Shown in pieces: positions 10,416 through 21,799 of a stretch of DNA of 64,000 nucleotides (its first letter is position 1; the number at the start of each line of letters is the position of its first letter). The position numbers were made by a program, and so were the translations under genes. The stretch covers positions 1 through 64,000 of the forward strand of contig NZ_JALJFG010000012.1 of NCBI RefSeq assembly GCF_023242475.1, read 5' to 3'. The DNA comes from Pseudomonas sp. MWU15-20650. GTDB lineage: Bacteria; Pseudomonadota; Gammaproteobacteria; Pseudomonadales; Pseudomonadaceae. The notes beneath the pieces were generated by a model. It made no database searches. It saw only the letters and a program-made list of their open reading frames with translations, and was not told the DNA's origin.

Positions 10416-11737
10416 TACTTTCTCCGCTGTCTGGGGCTGAGGCGGTCGAGTTGGGCCAGATGGTTGAGCTTTTCACCGATCTTCAGCTCCAGCCCACGGG
10501 GCACCGGCTGGTAGAACGCCTGCGGCTCCAGCGCATCGGGGAAGTAATCTTCGCCGGCGGCATAAGCGTCCGGCTCATCATGGGCATAGCGGTATTCATC
10601 ACCGTAGCCCAGTTGTTTCATCAACTTGGTCGGCGCATTGCGCAGGTGCAACGGCACTTCGAGGGAGCCATGTTCGGCGGCCGCACGCAGGGCGGATTTG
10701 AAGCCCATGTACACCGCGTTACTTTTCGGCGCGCAGGCCAGGTAGGTAATGGCCTGGGCCACCGCCAACTCGCCTTCGGGGCTGCCGAGGCGCTCCTGCA
10801 CCTCCCACGCGGCCAGGCACAGGCTCAAGGCGCGCGGGTCGGCATTGCCGATGTCTTCGCTGGCCATGCGCACGACGCGGCGTGCCAGGTACAGCGGGTC
10901 GCAGCCGCCGTCGATCATGCGTGCAAACCAATACAACGCACCGTCGGGGTTGGAGCCGCGCACGGATTTATGCAGCGCCGAAATTTGGTCATAAAACGCT
11001 TCGCCGCCTTTGTCGAAACGTCGACGCGTGTCGCCCAGCAGGCTCTGCAACAGGTCGATGCCGATCTCGCTGCCGTCTTCGGCCAGGTCGGAGGCGTTCT
11101 CCAGCAAGTTGAGAAATCGGCGGCCGTCACCGTCGGCAGCGCTCAGCAGGATCTTGAAGCCCTCGTCGCTGACGCTCAGTTGGCGCTTGCCCAGGCCCTT
11201 GTCTTCGTTCAAGGCGCGCTGCAACAGCTTTTGCATCGCCCCTTCGTCCAGGCTCTTGAGCACGTAGACCCGCGCCCGCGACAGCAGGGCGTTGTTCAAT
11301 TCGAAGGAAGGGTTTTCGGTGGTCGCGCCGATAAAAATCAGCGTGCCATCCTCGACATACGGCAGGAACGCATCCTGCTGCGACTTGTTGAAGCGGTGCA
11401 CTTCGTCGACGAAGAGGATCGTGCGCTTGCCGTATTGCCCAGCCTGTTGCTTGGCGACTTCCACCGCCTGGCGGATCTCCTTGACCCCGGCGAGGACCGC
11501 CGAGACCGTTTCAAAGTGTGCATCCGAGACCTTGGCCAGCAGCCGCGCCAGGGTGGTTTTACCCACGCCCGGCGGGCCCCAGAAAATCATTGAATGCAGC
11601 GCACCCTGCTCCAGGGCTTCGCGCAAGGGCTTGCCGCGAGCGAGCAGGTGTTCCTGCCCGACGTACTCATCCAGGTTGGTCGAACGCAAGCGCGCCGCCA
11701 GGGGCTGAGCAATCGGGTCACTTCGAAACAGATCCAT
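10415..11737 (-). CDS. rarA: Replication-associated recombination protein A (AAA+ ATPase)
   Basis: RarA/MgsA (440 residues), a clamp-loader-like AAA+ ATPase acting at stalled replication forks; homologue of yeast Mgs1 and human WRNIP1. Walker A is GPPGVGKT at 54-61 and Walker B is [10 protein letters not shown] with D111-E112. The sensor-1 region reads [14 protein letters not shown]. The C-terminal tetramerisation region ends [18 protein letters not shown]. It follows lolA, as in many gammaproteobacteria (lolA-rarA-serS), and overlaps crcB by one base. Confidence 0.96.
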
Positions 11738-11764
11738 GGGCAGCGTTTGAAACCTCTAGGCAGG

Positions 11765-12388
11765 TTATTCCTGGATCACGTCGGCACCCTTGGGGATGAC
11801 GAACTTGAACTTGGATGCATCCACAACGCCGTTGGCCTTGACGCCGGAAAACAGGATATCGGTGCGCTGGCCAACGCTGTCGATCAGGCGCATGTTATTG
11901 ATCACACCATTGCCAAACGACAATTGCAGGCTGTCGAACAGCGTGTCCTTGGATTTTGGCTTGAGGGTGAACTCGATGACGTTGCTGGTCTGTTTGGAGG
12001 TGATGTCGAAGCTGTCATTGATTTTCGACACATCACCCGACAGCAGCAGTGCCGGGGTCTGGTTCAGGCGCGGGTCCAGTTTCTTGATGGTCGCCTGTTC
12101 CAGGTCCGGGTCCCACAACGTGACTTTCTGGCCGTCGGAAACGATGGTCTGCTCAGCCTTCCCTTCCGTATGCCAGTAGAACAGCCCCGGGCGCTGCACA
12201 GCCATTTCACCTTCGGTCTGCTGCAACCGGGTGCCGCCCGCATCCAGGGTCAATTGGGAGAAGCGCGCGGTCAGGGTTTGGGATTTGTCCAACAGGTTCT
12301 TCAGGCTGGCCACGGAAGCCGGATCAGCGTGAGCCGAAACAGCGGTCAGGGCCAGTGCCGGCAACAACAGCATGCGGATAAGACGCAT
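11765..12388 (-). CDS. lolA: Outer-membrane lipoprotein carrier protein LolA
   Basis: Periplasmic chaperone (207 residues) carrying lipoproteins from LolCDE to LolB. A signal peptide ([21 protein letters not shown]) is cleaved before DPAS. The mature protein has [18 protein letters not shown] and the [19 protein letters not shown] stretch of the half-barrel. I start at the internal ATG because GAGGA lies five bases before it; the upstream ATG would add four residues and place that site inside the gene. It sits between ftsK and rarA. Confidence 0.95.
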   Translation of the reverse strand: MRLIRMLLLPALALTAVSAHADPASVASLKNLLDKSQTLTARFSQLTLDAGGTRLQQTEGEMAVQRPGLFYWHTEGKAEQTIVSDGQKVTLWDPDLEQATIKKLDPRLNQTPALLLSGDVSKINDSFDITSKQTSNVIEFTLKPKSKDTLFDSLQLSFGNGVINNMRLIDSVGQRTDILFSGVKANGVVDASKFKFVIPKGADVIQE

Positions 12389-12442
12389 GGGAGTCCTCAT
12401 TGAGTCGTTAGGGCGCGCCGCGTGCTGCCACGCGGCACGGGA

Positions 12443-14851
12443 TCAGTCGCGCATCTGCCCGGGGGCGATGACTTCACGCGAGCCGTTGGTGTTCATGGCG
12501 GTCACGACGCCTGCATTTTCCATGGCTTCGATCATGCGGGCGGCGCGGTTGTAGCCGATTTTCAGCTTGCGCTGCACCGCAGAGATCGAGGCACGGCGGC
12601 TCTCGAGCACGAAGGCTACGGCTTCGTCGTACAGCGCGTCGGTTTCAGCGTCATCGTCGCCACCACCGCTGCCGCCGTCGAAACCGCTACCGGCCTCTTC
12701 AACGCCTGCGAGGATGTCGTCGTTGTATTCCGGCGCACCGCGAAGCTTCCAGGCTTCCACTACGCGGTGCACTTCATCATCGGACACAAACGCACCGTGA
12801 ACCCGGATCGGCAGGCTGGTGCCGGGCGGCATGTAGAGCATGTCACCGTGGCCCAGCAACTGCTCGGCGCCGCCCTGGTCGATGATGGTCCGTGAGTCGA
12901 TCTTGCTGGAAACCTGGAACGCCATACGCGTCGGGATGTTGGCCTTGATCAGACCGGTAATCACGTCCACCGAAGGACGCTGGGTCGCGAGGATCAAGTG
13001 AATCCCGGCGGCACGGGCCTTCTGGGCAATACGCGCGATCAGTTCTTCAACCTTCTTGCCGACGATCATCATCATGTCGGCGAATTCGTCGACCACCACC
13101 ACGATGGTCGGCAGCTTGGTCAGCAAGGGCGCTTCGTCGTGGATGCTTTCGCGCTTGTACAGCGGGTCGGTCAGTGGCGTACCGGCGTCCTGGGCTTCCT
13201 TGACCTTGGCGTTGAAGCCCGAGAGGTTGCGTACGCCCATCTTCGCCATCAGCTTGTAGCGGCGCTCCATCTCGGCAACGCTCCAACGCAGGGCGTTGGC
13301 AGCATCCTTCATGTCGGTCACGACCGGGCACAAGAGGTGCGGAATGCCTTCGTAGATCGACAGTTCCAACATTTTCGGGTCGATCATGATCAGCTTGGCG
13401 TCTTCCGGGCCGGACTTGAACAGGATCGACAGGATCATCGCGTTCACACCCACCGACTTACCGGAACCAGTGGTACCGGCAACCAGCAGGTGGGGCATTT
13501 TCGCCAGGTCGGTGATCACCGGCTTGCCGCCGATGTCATGACCGAGGGCCAAGGTAACCGGCGATTTGAAATTGTCGTATTCCGGCGTCGACAGCACTTC
13601 GGAGAACCGCACGATCTGGCGGTCTTCGTTGGGAATCTCGATACCCACGGTGGTCTTGCCCGGGATCACCTCCACCACACGTACGCTGGTCACGGCCAGG
13701 GAACGGGCCAGGTCCTTCGCCAGGTTGGCGATTCGGCTGACCTTGACGCCGGCTGCCGGCTGGATTTCATAACGGGTAATCACCGGGCCGGGGTGGATCG
13801 AGTCCACCGACACTTCGACGCCAAACTCCTTGAGCTTGATTTCCAGCAGATGGCCAACGGCCGCCAGGGATTCCGGGGAGTAATTGAGTTGTTTCTTTTC
13901 AGCCGGATCGAGAATCGAGATCGGCGGCAAGGTGCCTTCGACGGCGCTGTCGATAAACAACGGTGCCTGTTTCTCTTTTTGCACGCGATGGCTGGGCTCG
14001 GGGGCCTTGGGCGGCGCAGGCGCAATCACAGGTGGCACCTGCTTCTCACGTTCCGACATGTGTTTGCTCAGGGCTTGCTCGCGCTCGATCAACCGCTCCT
14101 TGACCTTGGCTTGCTCGCGTCGGTCCGGGGTACTCGGGGCCACCACTTCATTGACGCGGGTGTCCACCTCACGCAGTTGCGCAACCATGCGCTTGCGATC
14201 GACACGGGCGGCCCACCAGCGGTTGGCAGCACCCTGGAACAACTCGAACAGGTCGAGGGTGATCTTGCCGGTCACGTCCATCACCTTGAACCACGACAAG
14301 TCGGTGAACACCGTGAGGCCGAACAGGAACAGCGCAATAAACATCAGGGTACTGCCCTGGATATTCAGGGTTCGGCGCGCCAGGTCACCGAGGCTTTCGC
14401 CCAGCGCACCGCCCGCGCCCGCCGGCAGGCCGGTAGGTGCATGGAAATGAATATGGGCCAGCGCCGCACCGGACAACACCAGGAACACCAGGCCGATCAG
14501 CCGCCAGGAAAACAGCCAGCCACTCCACTGCCACGGTTCGTGACGCTGGCGGAAGATCTGCCAGGTCTTGATCGCCAGCAGCAACGGGAAGATATAGGCA
14601 AAGTAACCCAGCACCATGAACAGGATATCGGCGCTGTAGGAACCGGCGGGGCCACCGAAGTTCTGCACGTCTTCGATCTTGCTGTTGTGGCTCCAGCCCG
14701 GATCGTCCTTGCCATAGGTGAGCAAGGCCATCATCAGGAACAGGCACAGGGCACCGATGGCAATCAATGCACCTTCCTTGAGTCGGTAGTGCAGGTGCTG
14801 GCGCCAGGCCGGAACGACTGCTGCTTTAGGTGTTGCGGCGGATTTCTTCAA
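12443..14851 (-). CDS. ftsK: DNA translocase FtsK
   Basis: Septum-located DNA pump (802 residues) that segregates chromosome termini and activates XerCD recombination at dif. The N-terminus has four to five membrane helices (about 22-190). A short Pro-rich linker follows (about 230-310), then the RecA-like motor with Walker A GTTGSGKS near 458 and Walker [12 protein letters not shown] near 583. The winged-helix gamma domain (about 735-800, with [17 protein letters not shown]) reads KOPS sequences. The start codon is TTG, with AGGA about 11 bases upstream; no other in-frame start is available upstream. Linker length is short compared with E. coli FtsK (1329 residues) but usual for Pseudomonas. 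Confidence 0.97.
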   Translation of the reverse strand: MKKSAATPKAAVVPAWRQHLHYRLKEGALIAIGALCLFLMMALLTYGKDDPGWSHNSKIEDVQNFGGPAGSYSADILFMVLGYFAYIFPLLLAIKTWQIFRQRHEPWQWSGWLFSWRLIGLVFLVLSGAALAHIHFHAPTGLPAGAGGALGESLGDLARRTLNIQGSTLMFIALFLFGLTVFTDLSWFKVMDVTGKITLDLFELFQGAANRWWAARVDRKRMVAQLREVDTRVNEVVAPSTPDRREQAKVKERLIEREQALSKHMSEREKQVPPVIAPAPPKAPEPSHRVQKEKQAPLFIDSAVEGTLPPISILDPAEKKQLNYSPESLAAVGHLLEIKLKEFGVEVSVDSIHPGPVITRYEIQPAAGVKVSRIANLAKDLARSLAVTSVRVVEVIPGKTTVGIEIPNEDRQIVRFSEVLSTPEYDNFKSPVTLALGHDIGGKPVITDLAKMPHLLVAGTTGSGKSVGVNAMILSILFKSGPEDAKLIMIDPKMLELSIYEGIPHLLCPVVTDMKDAANALRWSVAEMERRYKLMAKMGVRNLSGFNAKVKEAQDAGTPLTDPLYKRESIHDEAPLLTKLPTIVVVVDEFADMMMIVGKKVEELIARIAQKARAAGIHLILATQRPSVDVITGLIKANIPTRMAFQVSSKIDSRTIIDQGGAEQLLGHGDMLYMPPGTSLPIRVHGAFVSDDEVHRVVEAWKLRGAPEYNDDILAGVEEAGSGFDGGSGGGDDDAETDALYDEAVAFVLESRRASISAVQRKLKIGYNRAARMIEAMENAGVVTAMNTNGSREVIAPGQMRD

Positions 14852-15357
14852 AACGGGTCTTTTCCTGCGCCTTTAGCGCGTCCATCTGTTGAATGACTGC
14901 ACACTGCACGACCCTATCCCGAGCCCGAGCAGCTGAAAAATGAACACATGTTGCTGAATCTACTTTTAACACTGGGTGTTGCCTGGGTGAAATGGCGATA
15001 ACGCCCCAATGGCCGCATTGTACGGGTTTGCGCGCGCGATGCCACGCACTTGCCAATCACCCCACAGCGTAGACAATTGAAGTATCACAGCGTGTTCAAT
15101 TTGAGCATGCATTGTCTTTGCTGACAAAGGCTTATGCGCTGTTTTTACCAATCCAGGCAAGCTTGGCAAATGGCCTGCACCCGCCAGACCCGATTACGAC
15201 CGCGCCTCGGGCGCAGAGTTGCAGCCCCCGCGCTCATGCTAATCCTGGCCGACCCTCTATTTGGGCTGGCCCCACGGCGCCACGTCGACAATAATCAGCG
15301 TTCGCGGGGCAGATGCCACACCTGCCACTCCCCTCCCCTTCCGTAAGCCTGGATGCC
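14852..15357. other. 506-base gene-free interval between ftsK and aat
   Basis: No credible coding sequence is seen on either strand here. It must hold the divergent promoters of ftsK (minus) and aat (plus). I saw no clear terminator, tRNA or repeat. In P. aeruginosa PAO1, as I remember the map, trxB1 lies at this place; no thioredoxin reductase fragment was recognised in the present sequence. Confidence 0.6.
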
Positions 15358-16038
15358 ATGCTGACTTGGTTGCAACGCGACACCCTGACTTTTCCGCCAT
15401 TGGCCAAGGCCATGCGCGAACCCAATGGCCTGCTCGCCGCCGGCGGCGATCTGTCGGCCGAACGCCTCATACAAGCCTATCGCCATGGCTGTTTTCCGTG
15501 GTTCTCGCAAGGCCAGCCCATCCTGTGGTGGTCGCCGGACCCACGCACGGTGATATTCCCCGACGAGCTGCATGTCTCGCGCAGTCTCGGCAAGCTATTG
15601 CGCCAGCAGCGCTATACCGTGACCTTCGACCAGGACTTCGCAGCCGTCATCCAAGCCTGCGCCGCGCCCCGAGCCTACGCAGACGGCACCTGGATCACCG
15701 AAGGCATCCAGCACGCCTACCTGGAGCTGCATCGGCGCGGCTACGCCCACTCCGTCGAGGTATGGGACCAAGGCGAACTGGTCGGCGGCCTGTATGGCCT
15801 GGCAATGGGCCAATTATTTTTTGGCGAATCCATGTTCAGTCGCGCCGACAACGCCTCGAAATTCGGCTTCGCGACGCTGACCCGGCAATTGCAAGCCTGG
15901 GGCTATGTGCTGATTGACTGCCAGATGCCCAATGATCACCTGCACAGCCTTGGCGCCCGCGCCATACCGCGCAGCGAGTTCACAGACTTCCTGCACAACC
16001 ATTTGGACCAACCCAGCTCTGGACCGTGGGTTTCCTAG
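15358..16038 (+). CDS. aat: Leucyl/phenylalanyl-tRNA-protein transferase
   Basis: Transfers Leu or Phe from aminoacyl-tRNA to N-terminal Lys or Arg of proteins, creating N-degrons read by ClpS. The 226-residue protein has the family signature [20 protein letters not shown] and [18 protein letters not shown] near the GNAT-like active site. The ATG at MLTWLQRD is chosen because conserved sequence starts there; fifteen further codons are open upstream. The bpt gene follows after 56 bases. Confidence 0.96.
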   Translation: MLTWLQRDTLTFPPLAKAMREPNGLLAAGGDLSAERLIQAYRHGCFPWFSQGQPILWWSPDPRTVIFPDELHVSRSLGKLLRQQRYTVTFDQDFAAVIQACAAPRAYADGTWITEGIQHAYLELHRRGYAHSVEVWDQGELVGGLYGLAMGQLFFGESMFSRADNASKFGFATLTRQLQAWGYVLIDCQMPNDHLHSLGARAIPRSEFTDFLHNHLDQPSSGPWVS

Positions 16039-16094
16039 GCGACTTTCGCGCACCTGGCTTACACTTATTTCAAAGCTTATCCCGAGGGTTGATC

Positions 16095-16802
16095 ATGACC
16101 GAGCTGGCGCGCTTGAAGTTTTATGCCACTCAAGCCCACTCTTGCAGCTATCTGCCCGACGAGCAGGCCACTACGCTGTTCCTCGACCCCAGCCAGCCAA
16201 TGGACGTGCATGTGTACGCCGACCTTTCCGAGATGGGGTTTCGACGTAGCGGCGATCATCTGTACCGCCCCCATTGCCAGAACTGTAATGCCTGCGTCCC
16301 GGCGCGCATCCCGGTTGCGCAATTTTTGCCGGACCGCAATCAGAAACGCATTCTCAAGCGCAACGCCGACCTGACGGTGAAAGCGACCAAACCGCGATAC
16401 AGCGAAGAATACTTCGACCTTTACCGACGCTACATCGAACAACGCCATGCCGACGGCGATATGTTCCCACCCAGCCGCGACCAGTTTTCCACGTTTCTGG
16501 TACGCGACCTGCCCTTCTCGCGCTTCTACGAGTTCCGCCTCGACGGTCGCCTGCTGGCCGTGGCCGTGACCGACCTGCTGCCCAACGGCCTGTCAGCGGT
16601 CTACACCTTTTATGAGCCGGCCGAGGAGCGCCGCAGCCTGGGACGCTTTGCCATCCTCTGGCAAATAGGCGAAGCCCTGCGCCAGGAACTGGAGGCGGTG
16701 TACCTCGGATACTGGATCAAGAACTGCAAAAAGATGAACTACAAGACCCAGTATCGGCCCATCGAGCTACTAATTAATCAAAGATGGGTCACGCTTAGCT
16801 AG
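16095..16802 (+). CDS. bpt: Aspartate/glutamate leucyltransferase (arginyltransferase homologue)
   Basis: Bpt (formerly Ate) of 235 residues attaches Leu to proteins with N-terminal Asp or Glu, converting secondary into primary N-degrons. The N-terminal domain has [11 protein letters not shown] and the cysteine pair in [15 protein letters not shown]. The C-terminal GNAT-like domain has [30 protein letters not shown] split over strands, and ends [15 protein letters not shown]. It follows aat and precedes infA, a usual gammaproteobacterial order. Confidence 0.95.
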
Positions 16803-16902
16803 AACCCCTTGGCTTAAACACCCTTTTTCGGGCACAATGCACGCCGCTTTTGCCTGGCGCAGTTGCACCGGGCCATTCACTGGATACCGAGGGCTTTACT
16901 GC

Positions 16903-17121
16903 ATGTCGAAAGAAGACAGCTTCGAAATGGAAGGCACTGTCGTCGACACCCTGCCCAACACCATGTTTCGTGTGGAGTTGGAAAATGGGCACGTCGTAAC
17001 CGCGCATATCTCCGGCAAGATGCGCAAGAACTACATTCGTATTCTTACCGGTGACAAAGTGCGCGTCGAGCTGACGCCCTATGACTTGAGCAAAGGGCGC
17101 ATCACTTACCGCGCTCGCTAA
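16903..17121 (+). CDS. infA: Translation initiation factor IF-1
   Basis: Single OB-fold (S1-like) protein of 72 residues that binds the 30S A site with IF2 and IF3. [19 protein letters not shown] and the [20 protein letters not shown] region are near-invariant in the family. It is monocistronic here, 100 bases after bpt, and is followed by a strong terminator. A possible -10 (CACAAT) lies 66 to 71 bases before the start. Confidence 0.98.
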
Positions 17122-17133
17122 GCAAGTCAATAC

Positions 17134-17162
17134 AAAACGCCCGGTTATGCCGGGCGTTTTTG
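17134..17162 (+). terminator. Rho-independent terminator of infA
   Basis: Perfect 11-base stem (AAAACGCCCGG / CCGGGCGTTTT) with a five-base loop and a T tract, 12 bases after the infA stop. Confidence 0.93.
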
Positions 17163-17195
17163 TGTGCATGTGTTATTTACCTGACACTCAATACC

Positions 17196-17228
17196 AATGT
17201 GGGAGGGGGCTTGCTCCCTCCCACATTT
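17196..17228. repeat. REP palindrome, GTGGGAGGGGGCTTGC type
   Basis: A perfect inverted repeat with 12-base arms (AATGTGGGAGGG and its complement) around GGCTTGCT. It carries the P. fluorescens-type REP core and lies between the convergent infA and clpA genes. It looks like two REP halves collapsed without a spacer. Confidence 0.8.
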
Positions 17229-17263
17229 GATCTGCATTGCTTTGGCGATTGGGTTTCAAGCCA

Positions 17264-17292
17264 GCAAAAAGGCGCCTTTAGGCGCCTTTTGC
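17264..17292 (-). terminator. Rho-independent terminator of clpA
   Basis: Stem AAAAGGCGCC / GGCGCCTTTT with a four-base loop, 18 bases past the clpA stop. On the minus strand it ends with five T residues. The A/T flanks make it symmetrical, so it may also stop leftover infA transcripts. Confidence 0.85.
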
Positions 17293-17309
17293 AATGTTGC
17301 AGCTAACGA

Positions 17310-19580
17310 TCAGGCCATTTCAGCCGTGGTTTCGAAGTCGAAGGTCAGCTCGCCATCCTTCAGATCCACATGCACCACGCCGCCATGGTCGGAGAGCTCG
17401 CCGAACAGGATCTCTTCAGCCAGCGGCCGCTTGATCTTGTCCTGGATCAGACGCGCCATTGGGCGAGCGCCCATTGCCGAATCGTAGCCGCCCTCTGCCA
17501 GCCAGTTGCGCGCCGCGTCCGTCACATCCAACTGCACGCGCTTGTCTTCCAACTGCGCCTGAAGCTCGGTGAGGAACTTGTCCACCACGCTCTTGATGAC
17601 CTCATGACTGAGGCGACCAAACTGGATAATGGTGTCCAGACGGTTGCGGAACTCCGGCGTGAAGCTTTTCTTGATCACTTCCATCGCATCGGAAGAGTGA
17701 TCCTGATGCGTAAAGCCGATAGAAGCCCGTGCAGCGGTTTCAGCGCCGGCGTTGGTGGTCATGATCACGATCACATTGCGGAAATCCGCCTTGCGCCCGT
17801 TGTTGTCGGTCAGGGTCCCGTGATCCATGACCTGCAACAGCAGGTTGAAGACTTCCGGATGGGCCTTCTCGATTTCATCAAGGAGCAATACGCAATGCGG
17901 CTGCTTGGTGATCGCCTCGGTCAACAGGCCGCCCTGATCGAAGCCGACATAGCCCGGAGGCGCACCGATCAGGCGCGACACGGTGTGACGCTCCATGTAT
18001 TCGGACATGTCAAAACGCACCAGCTCAATCCCCATGGCCTTGGCCAACTGCCGCGCCGCTTCGGTCTTGCCGACGCCGGTCGGGCCTGCAAACAGGAACG
18101 AGCCGACTGGCTTGTCCGGCGACTTGAGGCCCGCACGGGACAGCTTGATCGCGGTGGACAACGAATCGATGGCCGCATCCTGGCCAAACACGGTGAGCTT
18201 GAGGTCACGCTCCAGGTTACGCAGCAGCTCCTTGTCGGAACTGGTGACGTGTTTTGGCGGAATCCGCGCGATCTTGGCCACAATGTCCTCGACCTGAGGC
18301 ACGTCGATGCGCTTCACACGCTTCTCGACCGGTTGCAGGCGCTGGTAGGCACCCGCCTCGTCGATCACGTCGATCGCTTTGTCGGGCATGTGCCGATCAT
18401 TGATGTAGCGTGACGCCAGCTCTGCCGCCGCCCGCAGGGCTTCATCGGTGTACTCGATGCCATGGTGCGCTTCGAAACGCCCCTTGAGCCCACGCAGGAT
18501 GCCGATGGTGTCTTCTACCGAAGGCTCGGACACATCAACTTTCTGGAAGCGTCGCGCCAAGGCACGGTCTTTCTCGAAGATGCCACGGAATTCCTGGAAC
18601 GTGGTCGAACCGATGCAGCGGATATCACCCGACGACAGCAGCGGCTTGAGCAGGTTCGAGGCATCCATCACACCGCCGGAGGCTGCACCCGCCCCAATGA
18701 TGGTATGGATCTCGTCGATGAACAGGATCGCCTGCGGGCGTTTTTTCAGCTCACCGAGCAACGCCTTGAAGCGCTTCTCGAAATCGCCACGGTACTTGGT
18801 CCCGGCGAGCAGTGCGCCCAGGTCAAGGGAGTAGACGACGCTGTTGGCCAGCAGGTCAGGCACCTGGTTGTCGACGATGCGCTTGGCCAGGCCTTCGGCA
18901 ATCGCGGTTTTACCCACGCCCGCCTCACCCACCAGCAACGGGTTGTTCTTGCGACGACGCGCAAGGATCTGCGCTACACGCTCAACCTCAAGCTCACGCC
19001 CGACCAGCGGATCAATCCGCCCCTGGCGTGCCAGTTCATTGAGGTTGCTGGCATAAGCATCCAGCGGGTTGCTTGAAGAAGAAGACTCACCGCCCTCGTC
19101 GTCCTGCATATCCTGCTCACCCTCGGAATGATCGCCGTGCCCAGGCACCTTGGAGATACCGTGGGCGATGTAGTTGACGACATCAATACGGGCAACGCTC
19201 TGCTGCTTGAGCAGGAACACTGCCTGGCTTTCCTGTTCGCTGAAAATCGCCACAAGCACATTGGCGCCTGTGACTTCACGCTTACCGGAGCTCTGTACGT
19301 GGAAGACAGCACGCTGCAATACCCGCTGAAAGCCCAGGGTTGGCTGGGTTTCACGGTCCTCGTCATGCACGGGGATCAGTGGCGTGGTGGAGTCGATGAA
19401 CTCCTGCAGGTCATGCTTGAGTTTGTCGAGATTGGCGCCGCACGCACGCAGAACGGTGGCGGCAGCCTCATTATCCAAAAGTGCCAGCAGCAGGTGCTCG
19501 ACGGTCATGAATTCATGACGCTTCGAACGAGCCTCCTTGAAGGCAAGATTGAGGGTGACTTCGAGCTCGCGGTTTAACAT
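17310..19580 (-). CDS. clpA: ATP-dependent Clp protease ATP-binding subunit ClpA
   Basis: Hexameric AAA+ unfoldase (756 residues) that feeds N-degron and SsrA-tagged substrates to ClpP. The N-domain (1-140, starting [14 protein letters not shown]) docks ClpS. AAA-1 has Walker A GEAGVGKT near 217, and AAA-2 has GPTGVGKT near 498. The acidic/Ser-rich linker [16 protein letters not shown] separates the N-domain from AAA-1. The clpS gene lies 29 bases upstream and is probably cotranscribed. Confidence 0.98.
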   Translation of the reverse strand: MLNRELEVTLNLAFKEARSKRHEFMTVEHLLLALLDNEAAATVLRACGANLDKLKHDLQEFIDSTTPLIPVHDEDRETQPTLGFQRVLQRAVFHVQSSGKREVTGANVLVAIFSEQESQAVFLLKQQSVARIDVVNYIAHGISKVPGHGDHSEGEQDMQDDEGGESSSSSNPLDAYASNLNELARQGRIDPLVGRELEVERVAQILARRRKNNPLLVGEAGVGKTAIAEGLAKRIVDNQVPDLLANSVVYSLDLGALLAGTKYRGDFEKRFKALLGELKKRPQAILFIDEIHTIIGAGAASGGVMDASNLLKPLLSSGDIRCIGSTTFQEFRGIFEKDRALARRFQKVDVSEPSVEDTIGILRGLKGRFEAHHGIEYTDEALRAAAELASRYINDRHMPDKAIDVIDEAGAYQRLQPVEKRVKRIDVPQVEDIVAKIARIPPKHVTSSDKELLRNLERDLKLTVFGQDAAIDSLSTAIKLSRAGLKSPDKPVGSFLFAGPTGVGKTEAARQLAKAMGIELVRFDMSEYMERHTVSRLIGAPPGYVGFDQGGLLTEAITKQPHCVLLLDEIEKAHPEVFNLLLQVMDHGTLTDNNGRKADFRNVIVIMTTNAGAETAARASIGFTHQDHSSDAMEVIKKSFTPEFRNRLDTIIQFGRLSHEVIKSVVDKFLTELQAQLEDKRVQLDVTDAARNWLAEGGYDSAMGARPMARLIQDKIKRPLAEEILFGELSDHGGVVHVDLKDGELTFDFETTAEMA

Positions 19581-19609
19581 AGCTTCACCTCATACCCAAG
19601 TGGTCGGCG

Positions 19610-19978
19610 TTAACCGTCCTTCTCGATTTCACAGAGTAGCGGATGCTGGCTTTCCCTGGCGTACTGGTTGACCTGCATGGCCTTTGTCTCGGCGATGTCA
19701 CGGGTAAACACTCCACATACTGCCCGTCCTTCTGTGTGAACGGCCAGCATTACCTTGGTCGCCAACTCGCGGTTCAGGTTGAAAAACACCTCGAGCACTT
19801 CGACGACGAAATCCATCGGTGTGTAGTCATCATTAAACAAAACCACCTTGTACATCGGCGGCGCCTGTAGAGCGGGCTTGGCCTCCTGAACAGCAATGCC
19901 TGCAGAACCGTCGTCATCGTGTTCGTGATCCGGTCGATCCTGATTGAATGTTAGTCGAATCTGGCTGATTGCATGCAT
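19610..19978 (-). CDS. clpS: ATP-dependent Clp protease adaptor ClpS
   Basis: N-recognin (122 residues) that binds proteins starting with Leu, Phe, Trp or Tyr and hands them to ClpA. The core [20 protein letters not shown] carries the conserved [10 protein letters not shown] pocket, and [20 protein letters not shown] follows. The N-terminal 40 residues are acidic and variable, as usual. It is divergent from cspD, the standard clpAS-cspD arrangement, and works downstream of Aat and Bpt encoded 3 kb away. Confidence 0.97.
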   Translation of the reverse strand: MHAISQIRLTFNQDRPDHEHDDDGSAGIAVQEAKPALQAPPMYKVVLFNDDYTPMDFVVEVLEVFFNLNRELATKVMLAVHTEGRAVCGVFTRDIAETKAMQVNQYARESQHPLLCEIEKDG

Positions 19979-20165
19979 GGAAAGAAAGGTTCGTCAGTGG
20001 TTCAAATACAGTGGTGGGGGCGACCTGTCAGAATTTCAACTCTGACCGTTCAGTCGCCTTGACTATCGGAAAATCGGTGTTACAACCAATAGAACCCACA
20101 GTGGGTAAAAAAGGTCCGCGCAGTCAACCTTATTTATTCGGGTTAGGACGGATAAACTGGATGAT

Positions 20166-20181
20166 ACTCCAGTGATGGAGT
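20166..20181 (+). promoter_or_regulatory. Small hairpin in the cspD leader
   Basis: ACTCCA-GTGA-TGGAGT is a perfect palindrome ending 21 bases before the cspD ATG. It may form a hairpin in the 5' untranslated region. Function is not known. Confidence 0.4.
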
Positions 20182-20202
20182 CTGGTGCAGAGGGATATGG
20201 GA

Positions 20203-20466
20203 ATGGCGAGTGGCAAGGTCAAGTGGTTCAACAATGCCAAGGGTTACGGCTTCATTATTGAAGACGGCAAGGATGAAGACCTTTTTGTGCATTACTCCGC
20301 GATCAAAATGGACGGCTACAAGACACTTAAAGCGGGCCAGGCAGTGTCCTTTGAGATTATCCAGGGACCCAAGGGCAAGCATGCGGTGGAGATCAACGCG
20401 CCAATCACCATCGGCGCCGCCAAAAAGGAAGGCATTGCTCAAGAACCAAAAAAGCAACTGGCCTGA
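20203..20466 (+). CDS. cspD: Cold-shock-like protein CspD
   Basis: Nucleic-acid-binding OB-fold protein of 87 residues. It has both RNP motifs, KGYGFI (residues 14-19) and LFVHY, and the C-terminal tail beyond residue 70 is typical of the CspD class. In E. coli, CspD inhibits replication in stationary phase and is not cold induced. The start at MASGKVKW fits GAGGG placed eight bases upstream; two earlier in-frame ATG codons are too close to that site. Divergent from clpS. Confidence 0.94.
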   Translation: MASGKVKWFNNAKGYGFIIEDGKDEDLFVHYSAIKMDGYKTLKAGQAVSFEIIQGPKGKHAVEINAPITIGAAKKEGIAQEPKKQLA

Positions 20467-20493
20467 TCAGCCACTGAGCAAGCTCCTGAACGC

Positions 20494-20536
20494 AAAAACC
20501 GGCCATCCTGAACCTCTGGAATGGCCGGTTTTTTTT
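20494..20536. terminator. Bidirectional terminator between cspD and icd
   Basis: A 13-base stem (AAAAACCGGCCAT and complement) with a 14-base loop followed by eight T residues on the plus strand. The flanking A tract on the other side lets it also serve icd, which ends at 20543. Confidence 0.9.
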
Positions 20537-20542
20537 GCCCTC

Positions 20543-21799
20543 TTACATGTGCTTGATCAACGCATCCCCAAAGCCCGACGATGACACCAGCGTCGCACCC
20601 TCCATCAGGCGCTCGAAGTCATAAGTCACCGTCTTGGCCGAAATAGCGCCGTTGGTGCCCTTGATGATCAGGTCGGCCGCCTCGGTCCAGCCCATGTGGC
20701 GCAGCATCATTTCGGCCGACAGAATCAATGAGCCCGGGTTGACCTGATCCTTGCCCGCATATTTAGGTGCCGTCCCGTGGGTCGCTTCGAACATGGCCAC
20801 GGTGTCGGACAGGTTGGCTCCCGGCGCAATACCAATACCACCCACCTCCGCCGCCAGGGCGTCGGACAGGTAGTCACCGTTCAGGTTAAGCGTTGCGATC
20901 ACATCATATTCAGCCGGACGCAGCAGGATCTGCTGGAGCATGGCGTCTGCGATAGCATCCTTGACCACGACCTTCTTGCCGGTCTTGGGGTTCTTGAATT
21001 GCATCCACGGCCCACCGTCGAGCAGTGTCGCGCCGAACTCCTGCGCCGCCACTTCGTAGGCCCACTCTTTGAAGGCTCCTTCGGTGAACTTCATGATGTT
21101 GCCTTTGTGCACAATCGTCAGCGAGTCGCGATCATTATCCACCACGTATTGCAGAGCCTTGCGCGCCAGGCGCTTGGTACCCTCGAGTGATACCGGCTTG
21201 ACGCCGATGCCGCAGTCCTGGTCGAAACGGATCTTGGTGACCCCCATTTCCTCCTTGAGAAACTTGATCACCTTGTTCGCTTCCGGGGAACCGGCTTTCC
21301 ACTCGATCCCGGCGTAAATGTCTTCGGAGTTCTCGCGAAAGATGGTCATGTCTACGTCGCCAGGCTTCTTCACCGGGCTCGGCACACCTTCGAACCAGCG
21401 CACCGGGCGCAGGCAAACATACAAGTCGAGCTGCTGACGCAGGGCCACGTTCAACGAACGGATGCCGCCACCGACCGGGGTGGTCAGCGGGCCCTTGATG
21501 GACACCACATAGTCCTTGACCGCATCCAGGGTTTCCTGGGGCAGCCAGGTGTCCTGGTCGTAGACCTGAGTGGCCTTCTCGCCGGCGTAAACCTCCATCC
21601 AGGAGATTTTGCGCTTGCCGCCATAAGCCTTTTCAACAGCTGCGTCGACCACCTTGATCATCACCGGGCTGATGTCGACGCCAATACCGTCACCTTCGAT
21701 GTAGGGGATGATCGGTTGGTCAGGAACATTGAGAGAATGGTCTGGATTGACGGTGATTTTTTCGCCGACTGCCGGAACCTGAATCTTCTTGTATCCCAT
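20543..21799 (-). CDS. icd: Isocitrate dehydrogenase (NADP+), dimeric type
   Basis: TCA-cycle enzyme (418 residues) making 2-oxoglutarate, CO2 and [22 protein letters not shown] is the N-terminal signature, and [15 protein letters not shown] carries S115, equivalent to E. coli Ser113, the AceK phosphorylation site. This means flux between this enzyme and AceA (31.5 kb) can be set by phosphorylation. Start MGYKKIQV is chosen because GGAG lies six bases before it; the frame opens four codons earlier. Divergent from the monomeric idh. Confidence 0.97.
   Translation of the reverse strand: MGYKKIQVPAVGEKITVNPDHSLNVPDQPIIPYIEGDGIGVDISPVMIKVVDAAVEKAYGGKRKISWMEVYAGEKATQVYDQDTWLPQETLDAVKDYVVSIKGPLTTPVGGGIRSLNVALRQQLDLYVCLRPVRWFEGVPSPVKKPGDVDMTIFRENSEDIYAGIEWKAGSPEANKVIKFLKEEMGVTKIRFDQDCGIGVKPVSLEGTKRLARKALQYVVDNDRDSLTIVHKGNIMKFTEGAFKEWAYEVAAQEFGATLLDGGPWMQFKNPKTGKKVVVKDAIADAMLQQILLRPAEYDVIATLNLNGDYLSDALAAEVGGIGIAPGANLSDTVAMFEATHGTAPKYAGKDQVNPGSLILSAEMMLRHMGWTEAADLIIKGTNGAISAKTVTYDFERLMEGATLVSSSGFGDALIKHM

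Noticed and set aside
14966..15169. Small minus-strand frame upstream of ftsK
   Set aside because: No ribosome binding site, no similarity to trxB or any known protein, and it covers the expected promoter region.
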